Assembly (NCBI GenBank): GCA_049487715.1
Contig: CP150565.1
Location: 310,001-374,000, forward strand
Length of the DNA stretch: 64,000 nt
DNA from: Pycnococcus provasolii
Taxonomy: Eukaryota; Chlorophyta; Pseudoscourfieldiophyceae; Pseudoscourfieldiales
Direction of reading: 5' to 3'
In this document: one piece after another, positions 20,015 to 29,355 of the stretch
Position numbering within the stretch: position 1 is the first letter of the stretch
Layout: each line of letters starts with the position of its first letter
Made by a program: the position numbers and the translations under genes
Notes under the pieces: generated by a model
Told to the model about the DNA's origin: nothing
Database searches by the model: none
What the model saw: only the letters and a program-made list of their open reading frames with translations

Positions 20015-23000
20015 ATGCGTCTCAGATTTGTGGTTCTTGCCACTGCGGCTGCGCTTCTGCAGATTCACGTACAGGCGAGAGACGAGCAGCAGGTGCACGA
20101 TACCGAAAACGTCGTGCGCAGGTCGCTCATCGGGAATGTGTCGTATTGGCACGATGGCGGCTTCACCACCTCCTACAAGTCAGAGGCTGAAGGGCTAGCT
20201 CCTGGCTTCTGCTCGGCAAATTCAGGAGACGTGTGCTCTTGGCAAAACAGCTGGTGGGTTGCCGAGTACACTCGGCGGCGTATGCTGGGCATTGAACGCG
20301 AGTTCGACTGGCAGAAGTTCATCATCGACTTCAGAAAGGCTGGCGTCTTCACGAAGGAGGAGAACTTCTTCTCGCGTATTTGCGCAAGCTTTGGCCACGG
20401 CGTCGACATGTGCGTCACTGCTGGCCCTGGCATCGCGACGAACGACCTCAACAACCCCAACGCGGGGCAGTCGTGGGACGAAATCTTAAGGTCGGAAAGA
20501 AAAGGCCGTTTCGTTTTCGACACACTGCCATGGTCCAGACCGGCGCGGAAGAACCTCGGCCTGCTCGTCGCTGAAGATGACGGGAGCTCCGCCGGCGGCG
20601 TGGGCGGTGTTGTGTCGTCAGAGGCTAGCATTTTGGCAGCCAAGGGCGGCGGCTGGATAGTCATACCCTACGAGGAATGTCGCTTTTTGTCCGTCAACGA
20701 GTCGAGTGCGAAGTGTACGCTCGTCACCAAGGAAAAGGACCTCGGCAAACTCGCGCTCGACGCTTACGCGTACGTGCTTCCCGTGCGCGAGAGCGAGCTC
20801 AGCGACGCGTGGAAGTGGTTCGGCAACCACCAGCACCGCAACGACCTGTACGTCGTGTCCGGGTTCGTGAGCAGCTTGAAGAACCCCGACGTGACGTGCG
20901 ACTCGACGAAGAGCAACCTGTGCAGCGTGCAGAACGTCCAGAACCTCGTGGCCAAGGCGTTCCAGGCGTTCATGAACTGCCGCAGCTGGCTCGAGGCGGA
21001 GGCGCTGATGAGTCGCATCACGTACAGCGACGAGTACAAGGTTGGCGACCCTGCGAAGCCCTACTACCTTTTCATGGCCTCGTACGGCGACATCTTCACG
21101 GCGCACGGCGCGAATTCTGCCCTCGTGGGGAAAGACATGAAGAAGATACTTACTTTGGACAACGTCGGTTTGTTGGGAAAGGACCTTAGCCACGCGTTCA
21201 GGACTGCGGCGGAGGAGTCGAAGGACGGGTGGGTGAGCTACTTCTGGCCGGCTGGTGGCGGCTGCCCAGACGGAGACTTGGACTCGTGCCCGAAAGAAAG
21301 GAAGGTGTCCTACGTCGTCGGCTTGGAGCTCTTCGGCAACAAGTTTTATCTCGGCAGCGGATATAACCACATACGAGAGAACGAACGTGACAATGGCATC
21401 AGCCCTGTCGTCAGCATATCAAATTCAGCATCCCCGACTTCTTTGCCGCCGCATGCCGATTTAGGCGATGTGGACCAATTGTGCTCCGCCCAGTATTCTC
21501 TCCCGTGTGCCACGAAGAACACCGAGATTGTCGTTGCACATGCGCAAAGCAAATTCCTCATTGATGGGATGGCTGCACTTGTCGAAGAGGTTCACAATTC
21601 TTCGGTCTATAAGAACGTATCGTCGCCATTCCGATTGCCACGTGGACCTTACAGCGCGGTATCAAGTCCGTTCTACGTGTTCATCTTTAGCTTCGACGGG
21701 CCTGCGGTCGCACATGGCGCGAATCCAGCTCTGGTTGGCAAGTCGCTTGCTGACATTGCCATAGCGAATAATCTTCCCATTGACGGTGAGAAAGTTCACC
21801 AGGAATTTCGGGCTCGGGCTGAAAGTGGTGGAGGGTACGTTAAGTACACATGGGCCGGCAAAGACGGTGTCCTCTTCGACAAGCTCTCGTACATTGTTGG
21901 TGGTCGCGACAAGACGAATGGGCAGGATTTGTACATCGGTTGTGGATATAACATGGCAGAGGAGCCTGTCCCTCCAGCTCAATGTGAATCATTGGTCAGT
22001 TCGATGTACTGGAGCGATTGCTCGCAGGCTCGTGCGCTAAGTTCCGTGGGAGCTCTTCAGACTGCGCTGTACGCGGCTGGAACTTATTCCGACGCGTTGA
22101 GCCAAAGTTCCGAGTACTGGCAGATTCTGAGAAATGTGACCATTGCTGTCTTCGATAAGACCAAACTGGGTTTATTTCAGCATCTTGAGGAGGGAAAGAC
22201 TTTAGTGCCTACCGAATCGGGCCCTAACCAGGGAGCATTTTTTACACACGTCTTCACGCTAAATGAACTTGAAAAGCAAGGGTCAAAGTCGCGTCTGCTT
22301 GCCTCTGGCGATCCTCTCTTCGCCAACTGGACGGAGGTTGGAATAAGAGCTCTTGACGCAGGAGTGCAAGGCGAAACGTTCGAGGAGCTGGTGCAAACAC
22401 GTATGAAAATTCCAACAAGTCTAGCAAGCGGACGTGACCTTGAAACTAATATATTGGCAATGATGAATAAGGGCGGTGGCTGGATTAGCGGCTCTTGGAC
22501 TGATGACATCACGGTTGACAACGTTGCCGTCTTCGACTACAAGTTCTACGTGTCAGAGAAGATATGCATGCAGGTTCAACCCGGCTACTGCGTGTTCATA
22601 GTTTCGATAGTGAAGGACCAGCCGAACAACCCAAAGTACCACGTGAAAGTTCAGAGGACGCTACCGCCTGTGTTCGCCCAGGTGTCGGACACCTTACCAT
22701 GCGACACGTCATCAAGCGCAGTCTATTCAGGACCTGTGTCTCTCCCCTGCCTTGCCCAGGGCAAGCGAGATATTGTGCGCGAGGTGATGCAAGAGGTGAA
22801 TTCCGAATTTTCGCAGAATAAGCCAGGTGAGTTGGAGTACGATTACGATTTCCTGGCGGACAGGAATGCCGTGTGCGATTCGGTGCGTGCTACTGAGAAT
22901 TCGATTGGATTCGTTTTTGTTCCAAAGACTCAAGATCGTGATCATATGGATGATAAAAAAGAGGAACCGTGCGATCACCCGCACCTCTTGAAACAAACGA

Positions 23001-24244
23001 TTTACCAAGAGAGTCTGATTCTCATGTCGCGCGTTTACGAAGAAAGGGGTGGCGGAATTGTGGCGGAGCCTACCAAGGTGGTGTCAACCCTCTTCAGTGA
23101 GGACATCGTGACCATCTTCTGCTTCCTGTTTCTCATCATGGTTATGGTTGGCGTGATTATGTGGTACGTTGAGAGGAAAGAAAACTCGCTGGAATTTCAC
23201 CCGAACCTGCCGGACGGTCTCGGTGACGCGCTGTGGTGGTGCATCGTCACAGCAACAACGGTGGGGTACGGCGACAAGGTGCCACACACCGAGAGCGGGA
23301 AAATAATTGCCGCGATTTGGATGTTCATTGGTATGAGTTTCTGGTCATTCTTTACTGCGGTGCTGAATGCGGACATCTCTCGCACGGTACAGATCACACA
23401 GCTGAGTGACCTGCGCGAGGGGAGCTTCCCAGCGGCGCTTGAGGAATTCTCCAACTCTGCGCAACTGCAAGTTGCGACCAACCTTGGCACCGTGCTTAAG
23501 ACGACGTGCAAGACGATGCAGGAGTGCGCAGATCGGCTCAGGTCGAAGGACGGGTCCGTGGATGCGGTGCTTGTGCCGGTTCACAAGGCTGTGGAGTTTA
23601 ATAAGCAGAAAGGCCTCGGGTCCGACTTGTGGTACACGGGAGACCTGCTCAGCACGGGCCAGGTGATCGACCTCGTGTTGATTGCTCGCAAGAACGACAC
23701 GCTGGTGTTTCCGAGCATTCTGCAGACGATGGAGAAGAGCTTCATCCAGAGCGGCGAGCTGTTTGACGAGTTTTTGGGTCGGTCCCAGCTTGCAAGCGAC
23801 GCGACTTCCGTCGAGGAGCCTCTGCCCAAGTGGTCTGGACCGTCGATGATGTTCACGTACATCGCGGTGGGAATGTTTTGCGTGTACGTGTCTGCGAATT
23901 TTTTCGTCTTCTTCATCGAGACGATGGCGTGGCGAGGCCATTACTGGGCACGCAGATTCTTGCGGTTCATAGGCAGAATTGGCGTGACGCACCACTCGAA
24001 GTCGAAGTTGCAAATGATACAGTCAATCAATCTCTCTCCTCGAGAGGGTGACTTTGAGGCCGATGGCCTGGAAGGAAGCAGAGATGGTGGGAAGGACGAG
24101 CTGGTTGAGGAATTTCTCGATTCGCCGACAAAGCAAGGCAGTGCGCCGGACAACTTGGCACTCAACTTGAGTGCCGTAGGTGCAGGGAAGCCATCTCCGA
24201 AGCCATCTCCGAAGCCACCCGTGCACATGACAGGAGTCGTGTGA
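20015..24244 (+). CDS. Multi-Cache sensor fused to a GluR0-type potassium channel
   Basis: 1,409 residues from ATG 20015, which opens a signal peptide (MRLRFVVLATAAALLQIHVQ); an upstream in-frame ATG at 19964 is possible. The outer ~1,000 residues hold Cache-like modules. Two are clear: FMASYGDIFTAHGANSALVG ... GWVSYFWP ... KVSYVVGLELFGNKFYLGSG, and FSFDGPAVAHGANPALVG ... GYVKYTWAG ... LSYIVGG. At least two more are diverged (around 20,500-20,870 and 22,200-22,620). Then comes a membrane helix (IVTIFCFLFLIMVMVGVIMW), a pore loop with TVGYGD at 23258-23275, a second helix (IIAAIWMFIGMSFWSFFTAV), a periplasmic-binding-like S2 lobe (LSDLREGSFPAALEEF ... QVIDLVLIARKND) and a last helix (FTYIAVGMFCVYVSANFFVF). 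This helix-P-helix-S2-helix order, with a K+ filter, is that of bacterial GluR0. The S1 lobe is presumably between the Cache modules and the first helix. The ligand is unknown. Confidence 0.85.
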   Translation: MRLRFVVLATAAALLQIHVQARDEQQVHDTENVVRRSLIGNVSYWHDGGFTTSYKSEAEGLAPGFCSANSGDVCSWQNSWWVAEYTRRRMLGIEREFDWQKFIIDFRKAGVFTKEENFFSRICASFGHGVDMCVTAGPGIATNDLNNPNAGQSWDEILRSERKGRFVFDTLPWSRPARKNLGLLVAEDDGSSAGGVGGVVSSEASILAAKGGGWIVIPYEECRFLSVNESSAKCTLVTKEKDLGKLALDAYAYVLPVRESELSDAWKWFGNHQHRNDLYVVSGFVSSLKNPDVTCDSTKSNLCSVQNVQNLVAKAFQAFMNCRSWLEAEALMSRITYSDEYKVGDPAKPYYLFMASYGDIFTAHGANSALVGKDMKKILTLDNVGLLGKDLSHAFRTAAEESKDGWVSYFWPAGGGCPDGDLDSCPKERKVSYVVGLELFGNKFYLGSGYNHIRENERDNGISPVVSISNSASPTSLPPHADLGDVDQLCSAQYSLPCATKNTEIVVAHAQSKFLIDGMAALVEEVHNSSVYKNVSSPFRLPRGPYSAVSSPFYVFIFSFDGPAVAHGANPALVGKSLADIAIANNLPIDGEKVHQEFRARAESGGGYVKYTWAGKDGVLFDKLSYIVGGRDKTNGQDLYIGCGYNMAEEPVPPAQCESLVSSMYWSDCSQARALSSVGALQTALYAAGTYSDALSQSSEYWQILRNVTIAVFDKTKLGLFQHLEEGKTLVPTESGPNQGAFFTHVFTLNELEKQGSKSRLLASGDPLFANWTEVGIRALDAGVQGETFEELVQTRMKIPTSLASGRDLETNILAMMNKGGGWISGSWTDDITVDNVAVFDYKFYVSEKICMQVQPGYCVFIVSIVKDQPNNPKYHVKVQRTLPPVFAQVSDTLPCDTSSSAVYSGPVSLPCLAQGKRDIVREVMQEVNSEFSQNKPGELEYDYDFLADRNAVCDSVRATENSIGFVFVPKTQDRDHMDDKKEEPCDHPHLLKQTIYQESLILMSRVYEERGGGIVAEPTKVVSTLFSEDIVTIFCFLFLIMVMVGVIMWYVERKENSLEFHPNLPDGLGDALWWCIVTATTVGYGDKVPHTESGKIIAAIWMFIGMSFWSFFTAVLNADISRTVQITQLSDLREGSFPAALEEFSNSAQLQVATNLGTVLKTTCKTMQECADRLRSKDGSVDAVLVPVHKAVEFNKQKGLGSDLWYTGDLLSTGQVIDLVLIARKNDTLVFPSILQTMEKSFIQSGELFDEFLGRSQLASDATSVEEPLPKWSGPSMMFTYIAVGMFCVYVSANFFVFFIETMAWRGHYWARRFLRFIGRIGVTHHSKSKLQMIQSINLSPREGDFEADGLEGSRDGGKDELVEEFLDSPTKQGSAPDNLALNLSAVGAGKPSPKPSPKPPVHMTGVV

Positions 24245-24712
24245 TGATGATACATGTTGTTGTTGTTGTTGTTTTCAAAGAGACTTTTAACCCTTTTAAA
24301 AAGCTTTATGTAATTTAACAAGCCTTTAAAGCATTCTTCAAAACACTTTATGTTTACCCCATCAGGTTAATCAGGTTATTTTCTTACTTACCCAGCGGGA
24401 GAAAACAACAGGCGGCCGCAACTTAACCGTAAGCTGAGTGAAGAAGTCTCCGATCCTAAGGTAGACTATGGTAGCCCTAACCCTAACCCTAACCCTAACC
24501 CTAGGCTCACGCCTCATATGTCTTTCTTTCGACGACGACATGATGCCGTGTATGTGTGTATGTGCGGTGCTGTCTTTGTCTTTTTTCGTCTTTTTGTATT
24601 TGTGCAGCTTTTGTGTGAAATGAACGAATGAACCCATATGGCCCAGGTTAAAGTGGGAACTCCATTTCGTTTCATTTACTGAACTTGCCTATGGGATCCC
24701 ACCCGTTCTCTG
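24245..24712. other. Convergent intergenic region
   Basis: 3' flank of the Cache-channel gene (+) and of the small two-exon gene (-). It contains GTT repeats just after the stop and a telomere-type tract at 24475-24503. No gene is seen. Confidence 0.6.
24475..24503. repeat. Interstitial telomere-type repeat (CCCTAA, nearly 5 copies)
   Basis: Perfect CCCTAA run, the longest such tract noticed in the window, in a convergent intergenic gap. Confidence 0.9.
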
Positions 24713-25382
24713 CTAGTGATTTTGACGCAACGATGCACTTGCGACTTTGTTTCTCGCCATAGCTTCCAGTTCGGCGGTTTCCCTCTCCTTCATGAGCTGC
24801 GTGTACGTCTTCGCCCTGTATTCGGGAAACTTCGATATCATAACTGCAAGGACCGTCGAGCCTGAAAGGTATTTTGTTTTGAATGAAGTGAAGGTTTATT
24901 TGTAAGTTTATGGTTTGTTTCTGAGCTGAGAGAACTCTTGCTAATCATTCACCACGAGCAGAACGGACAAAACAAACGACGCCGCCGACCGAACATCACT
25001 CCTTCCTTCCTGCCAACAACAAGTATACAGTACTACTCAGCACAGTCTCCACTCTCTGATGACACCTTTTCTTTGAGCTTTGAGCTGTGAGCTGAGAGAA
25101 ACAACAACAACATTGACAACAAGGATTCACTGATCGTCCGAACCTCAGAACCTTCACGAGACACACAAACACGACGACAAAAAGAGCAACATCACGGCTC
25201 TTGAACTTCGTAGCGAAGAAGAAGTGGAACTTCCTCCGAACAAAAAGAAGTGTACAGGTACCAAACACACACACACAAAACACACAAAACACACAAAACA
25301 AAAAGCAAAGCAAAAAGCATGCATGGACTGAATGGACGCACTCACCTGCGAGGTACTGCGCGACGCGTGTTCCGAACGACAT
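24713..25382 (-). CDS. 61-residue two-exon protein, unknown function
   Basis: Exon 1 is 25346-25382 and exon 2 is 24713-24861, joined across a 484-base intron with donor GTGAGT and acceptor ACCTTTCAG. The splice is phase 1 (GCA G / GC TCG). The product starts MSFGTRVAQYLAGSTVLAVM, continues with ISKFPEYRAKTYTQLMKERE and ends in ASLRQNH. The layout (short amphipathic N-terminus, one modest hydrophobic segment, charged helix) resembles small subunits or assembly factors of mitochondrial inner-membrane complexes, but I cannot name it. The evidence is consensus splice sites, matched phase and protein-like composition on both sides. Confidence 0.65.
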
Positions 25383-25974
25383 CTATGGCGTCACTGAGGT
25401 GAGGCTCAGGCTCAGGCTCAGGCAGGTACAAGAAATGGAATGGAGCCGGCGAAATGAACAATAATGAGCAGGCAAATGTGAGAGGAGGAGAGGCTGAGAG
25501 GAACCAAACCGAATAGAGGCTCAAAAGTCCCAAAAACCCTACTTGAACCCTCTACATAAACCCTAACCACAAGATCACCCTAAGTTAGATGAAAACCCCT
25601 TGAAAGTAGCCCTAACTGAAACCCTAAACTGAAAACCCGAACTCTGTAACCCTAACTATCTGCCCTAACTGAAAACCCGAACACCCTAAGCTATCTGAAA
25701 GGCGGAGGGTTTCTTTGGGTGAGGGAAAGCTGTGGTGTCGGTGTCGGCGAATCCGGAGCGATCGATCGATCAAAAGCGATCTCTCGACGGACGAGTTATT
25801 TCGCATCCCCTTTCACATCAGTCTGCCAGCTTACCTATCGTAGTCGTCGTCGAGGCTGGGGCTCACAGGTCGTCGTTCGTGGGCCACCAGCACTGCTATC
25901 CCGAGTCCCATCGCCCATCACCTGTACTCGTATCTTCGTTCCTCGTGTTATATATAAGAGATACTTGGTAGACT
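25383..25974. other. Divergent intergenic region with degenerate telomere-like DNA
   Basis: Between 25535 and 25690 there are many ACCCTAA-like and AACCCTA-like fragments with changed spacing, as in decayed CCCTAA repeats. A TATATATAAG box ends at about 25958, only ~17 bases before the ATG of the next gene, which is close for a standard TATA-to-start distance. Confidence 0.5.
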
Positions 25975-27318
25975 ATGATGAAGTGCACGCTCTCTCTCTC
26001 TCGTACCAATACTCCTGGAGTTGGAGCCTCTCAAAAAGCCGTCTCATTTCGCCGGAGCCTCAACGGTGGTGGTGGTGGTGGTGCCTTTTTGAAGACGACG
26101 ACACTTGGTCATCTCAAAAACTCACGAGGCTCGCTTGTTGCTGTTAGGGCACTCGAAGAGGGTCTCCTCGAAGCAGCTTCAGGGTCCGAGTCCGTCGATG
26201 CTGCCGCCGATGCCATCACAGACGCCATCACGAACGCCACGACGTCCATCGCTGACGCTGTCAGCAACTCCGCGCCTGCCATCACAGACGCAACATCAGC
26301 CGTCGTCGAGCAGGACATTGACGGCGAGGCCATCCTTGTCGTCGGAGGCTCGCTCGCCGTGCTCGGCCTCGTCGGAACCGCCGTCAGCAACATCGGAAAG
26401 GCTATCGGTAGCGCCGCGGAGGCTACTGACGGACGAAGCTTGAAAGCCATGGAGGTGTACGCCGAACTGTGCAAGAGCGCCAAGACGAACTACGTGCTCG
26501 TCGACATACGCACGCGAAGCGAGTCGCGAAGGGACGGAGAGCCCGACCTGTCCGGTGCGTTCAACAAGGTGCGCACCGTCAGACTGCAGCCGAGCGTGCG
26601 CAAGTCTGTTTCCGACACACTCGGCATCGCGAGGACCTTTACCACCAAATTTCCCGACGCGGGAACCGCGAAGGACACCAGCGTCTACGTGCTGCTTGAC
26701 AGCGACGGAAGGACCGCGCGCGAGGTGGCGAAGCAGACAGCGGGTACCAAGTACGTGCTTGGCGGAAGCCAGAGCTGGGTGGCGGAGTACCGCCTGCCAT
26801 TCAAGGCGTCCAATGCGACGGTCAGCGAAGTCGTCGAGGAGAAGGTGGCCGAAACGAAGGATGCGGCTACGCAGTACGTCGCCGAGATGAAGACAGATCC
26901 CATGAAAATGGCGCAGGCGGCGGGCGTCGTGCTCGCCGCGGGAGGTGCGGCGGCTGGCGCGACGGTGCTTGCGAACGAGGTCGACCTTCTGCTCGAGGTG
27001 GGACTTGCTGGTGCGCTCGCATACACCGCCGCGAACAAGGTCATCAACGCAGAAAGCAGGGAGGGCTTCGAAGAGGACGTTGGCGGAACCATGAAAATGA
27101 TCGGAGTTCCAGTCAAAAAGGCCGCGGCGGTGGTCGAGACGGCGGCCGAAACGGCGGTGACGAAACTGGCTGATAAGCAGTCGACGGCGGCAGCAAAGGC
27201 GCCAGCGAGCAAGCCGTCCGTGACGAAGGTTACCCTCCCACCCGCACTTGCGGCGGAGGAGGCCAAGATCGAGACTGAAAAGAAGGAGGAGGAGGCGTCG
27301 AAGATCGAGGCTGAGTAG
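25975..27318 (+). CDS. CAS-like thylakoid protein with rhodanese-like domain
   Basis: 447 residues, no intron. The N-terminus (MMKCTLSLSRTNTPG ... SFRRSLNGGGGG) is Ser/Arg-rich like a green-plastid transit peptide. An acidic Ala/Asp/Ile/Thr repeat region (AADAITDAITNATTSIADAV) precedes a membrane segment (ILVVGGSLAVLGLVGTAVSN). A rhodanese fold follows: NYVLVDIRTRSE near its start and SVYVLLDSDGRTAREVA where the active loop would be. The catalytic Cys is replaced by Asp, as in the plant calcium-sensing protein CAS, which acts in chloroplast Ca2+ signalling and photoacclimation. Two further hydrophobic stretches (MAQAAGVVLAAGGAAAGATV and LLLEVGLAGALAYTAANKV) and an Ala/Lys/Glu tail come after it. 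A TROL- or STR-like thylakoid rhodanese is the alternative. Confidence 0.75.
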   Translation: MMKCTLSLSRTNTPGVGASQKAVSFRRSLNGGGGGGAFLKTTTLGHLKNSRGSLVAVRALEEGLLEAASGSESVDAAADAITDAITNATTSIADAVSNSAPAITDATSAVVEQDIDGEAILVVGGSLAVLGLVGTAVSNIGKAIGSAAEATDGRSLKAMEVYAELCKSAKTNYVLVDIRTRSESRRDGEPDLSGAFNKVRTVRLQPSVRKSVSDTLGIARTFTTKFPDAGTAKDTSVYVLLDSDGRTAREVAKQTAGTKYVLGGSQSWVAEYRLPFKASNATVSEVVEEKVAETKDAATQYVAEMKTDPMKMAQAAGVVLAAGGAAAGATVLANEVDLLLEVGLAGALAYTAANKVINAESREGFEEDVGGTMKMIGVPVKKAAAVVETAAETAVTKLADKQSTAAAKAPASKPSVTKVTLPPALAAEEAKIETEKKEEEASKIEAE

Positions 27319-27547
27319 GAGGAGTCCACGAGCTCGTAAATCTCGCTCTCGTTCTCGCTCGCTCGCTCTACCTCCCATCTTCATTTCTCTCTCCCTCTCT
27401 TTTCATTCCTGCATGTGCTTTTGTTTCGTTTGTTTTCTTCTTTCGGAGTTGGTGGTATACGGTAAGATGATATCTAAAGAAATCAGAAATATTTTTTTTC
27501 TTGTTCATACTAATAATAAGTGCGCATTACGCTGCATCTATAAACAA

Positions 27548-29315
27548 TCACGTTCGTGAGGCGAGAGCGGCACGTAGAGCATCACCCCACGCAGCCGCAT
27601 CGCTTGCCGGATGTTCGAACACGTAGTTGCGTCCTGGAATGGTGACGTCCATGTGCTTTGCATCTTTGACGCGAATTGCAGTCTCCATAAGCCCGTCCAG
27701 GGGTACCTCACCGCAGAGTTTTCCACCCTTGTCCGGTTCCGCCTCGAAGTACAGCAGTCTAGGCCGATCCGTTAGCACGAGCCATCGCCGCTGCGACATG
27801 AAATGGCGCCACTTCTTCACTTCGCCTTTCATCGTCACAGTCTCGTTCTCCATGAGAAATGACGGCGACGTCGCCTGCTCAGCCCCGCTGTCGATGTGCA
27901 CTGCTTCGAAAAAATCTCGAAGCTCCGGACGATCGTTCAGCGCAGGTGACGATGATGCAGGGCTGGGTTCACTCGCAAGCTCGGCGTCCCACTGCGCGGC
28001 ACGCGTACGCGCCTCATCCGCGAGCGGGCCCTCAACGCGCCACGCTTGCTCATCCACCACATTTTCCACGCCGTAGAGAGTCGCGGTGTCGTCCATAGTC
28101 TTGCCCGCTGCCTCCATCGCTTCACTCGCAAGCCATGGGTGGGAGAGCATCGCTGCGCCATCGGACAGGCGATCTTCTCTTGTTGGATGCAGAGCAGCAT
28201 CCACAAAGGCGCGCCCGTTCCCATCCACGCCACCACCAACGGACGCGCTACCCCACTCGGCACGTTCGTTTGACAGGATTTTTTGGAAGGTCAAATAGTC
28301 TGATGCGCCGCGAAACGGAGGTTTGCCAACGAGCATTTGGAACGCGATACAGCCGAGTGCCCATAGGTCACGCGACGCGTCCGGCGCCGCGCCGCCGAGT
28401 GCCTCCGGGCTCAGGTACTCGGCAGTGCCCACGAAGCTCGTCGTGCGCGTATCACGCAGTGCACCAGGTGGTGGCTTATCTTCGTCGTCGTCACCCGCCG
28501 CCGCCGCCGCCGCCGCCGTCTTCGGACGTCCTTGGTGGCGTCGAGGGTGGCGCTTCGTCTTCGTTTTTGTCCGTTGAGAGGTCGCGCACGGAACCAAAAT
28601 CGCAGAGTCTTGCATGTCCACGCGTGTCAATTAAAATATTTTCCGGCTTAACGTCTCTGTGCAGGATTCCGACGCTGTGCAGGTATCTGAGTCCGTCTAG
28701 TATTTGCCTTGTGTAGAATGCGCACTGCATGTTGGGCAGACATCCCTTGGCTTTGATGATGCTGTACAGTTCCCCTCCCGCGCACAGTTCGATTCCCATG
28801 AAGAGCCTCGTTGCGTCCTGGAACGTGTATAGGAGTCTCACGCAACCTGGGTGTACAATCCTGTTCATAATGAGCCGTTCCTGCTTGATTGCTTGCGTTT
28901 TGTTTTCGCGTATGATGTGCGACTTCTCCATCACTTTCAGCGCAACCCACTGACCAGCACAAGACCCATCACCAAGACCCGCACGAGAAGACGACTCACA
29001 CTCACCAGGATGATTAGTGTTCCCTAAGGATGAAAGAGAAGCTCTCAAGACGGTGCTGAATGAGCCGTTGCCGAGCTCCTCGCACACAACAAAATCGGAG
29101 AGCCTAAAGGACGCGCGGGGTGCCACGGATGGCGATTGCGGATGCGGCGGACATACCTTGTGTAGGAGGTAGTTGGGAGCAAATAAGTAATAACCGGCCC
29201 GGGCAACGTGGAAATAAAATGAGTTGGACACCTCGGACAGCCCTAAACCCGAACTCCGAACCCCGAACCCCGAACCAAGGGGAGATTTCCCGAGGAACCC
29301 AATCCACAAAATCAC
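27548..29315 (-). CDS. PDK1: PDK1-like AGC kinase with PH domain; frame broken
   Basis: PDK1 phosphorylates the activation loop of other AGC kinases. The N-lobe frame has [12 protein letters not shown] (Gly loop), [16 protein letters not shown] (catalytic Lys), [11 protein letters not shown] and CDFGSVRD. It then runs into a glycine tract and a stop. The continuing frame, shifted by one base, gives [16 protein letters not shown] (PDK1-type activation loop with the autophosphorylated Ser), [19 protein letters not shown], and a C-terminal PH domain ([20 protein letters not shown] ... [20 protein letters not shown]). The switch lies at the (GGC)n tract 28494-28518, in the linker between DFG and the loop. 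No in-frame ATG precedes the Gly loop; the 29315 end is a GTG, so the 5' end is unresolved. The GH18 gene ends only ~40 bases upstream. Confidence 0.85.
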
Positions 29316-29355
29316 AGGGGGGTCACATACATAGTACTTACAGAACTATCTATCT

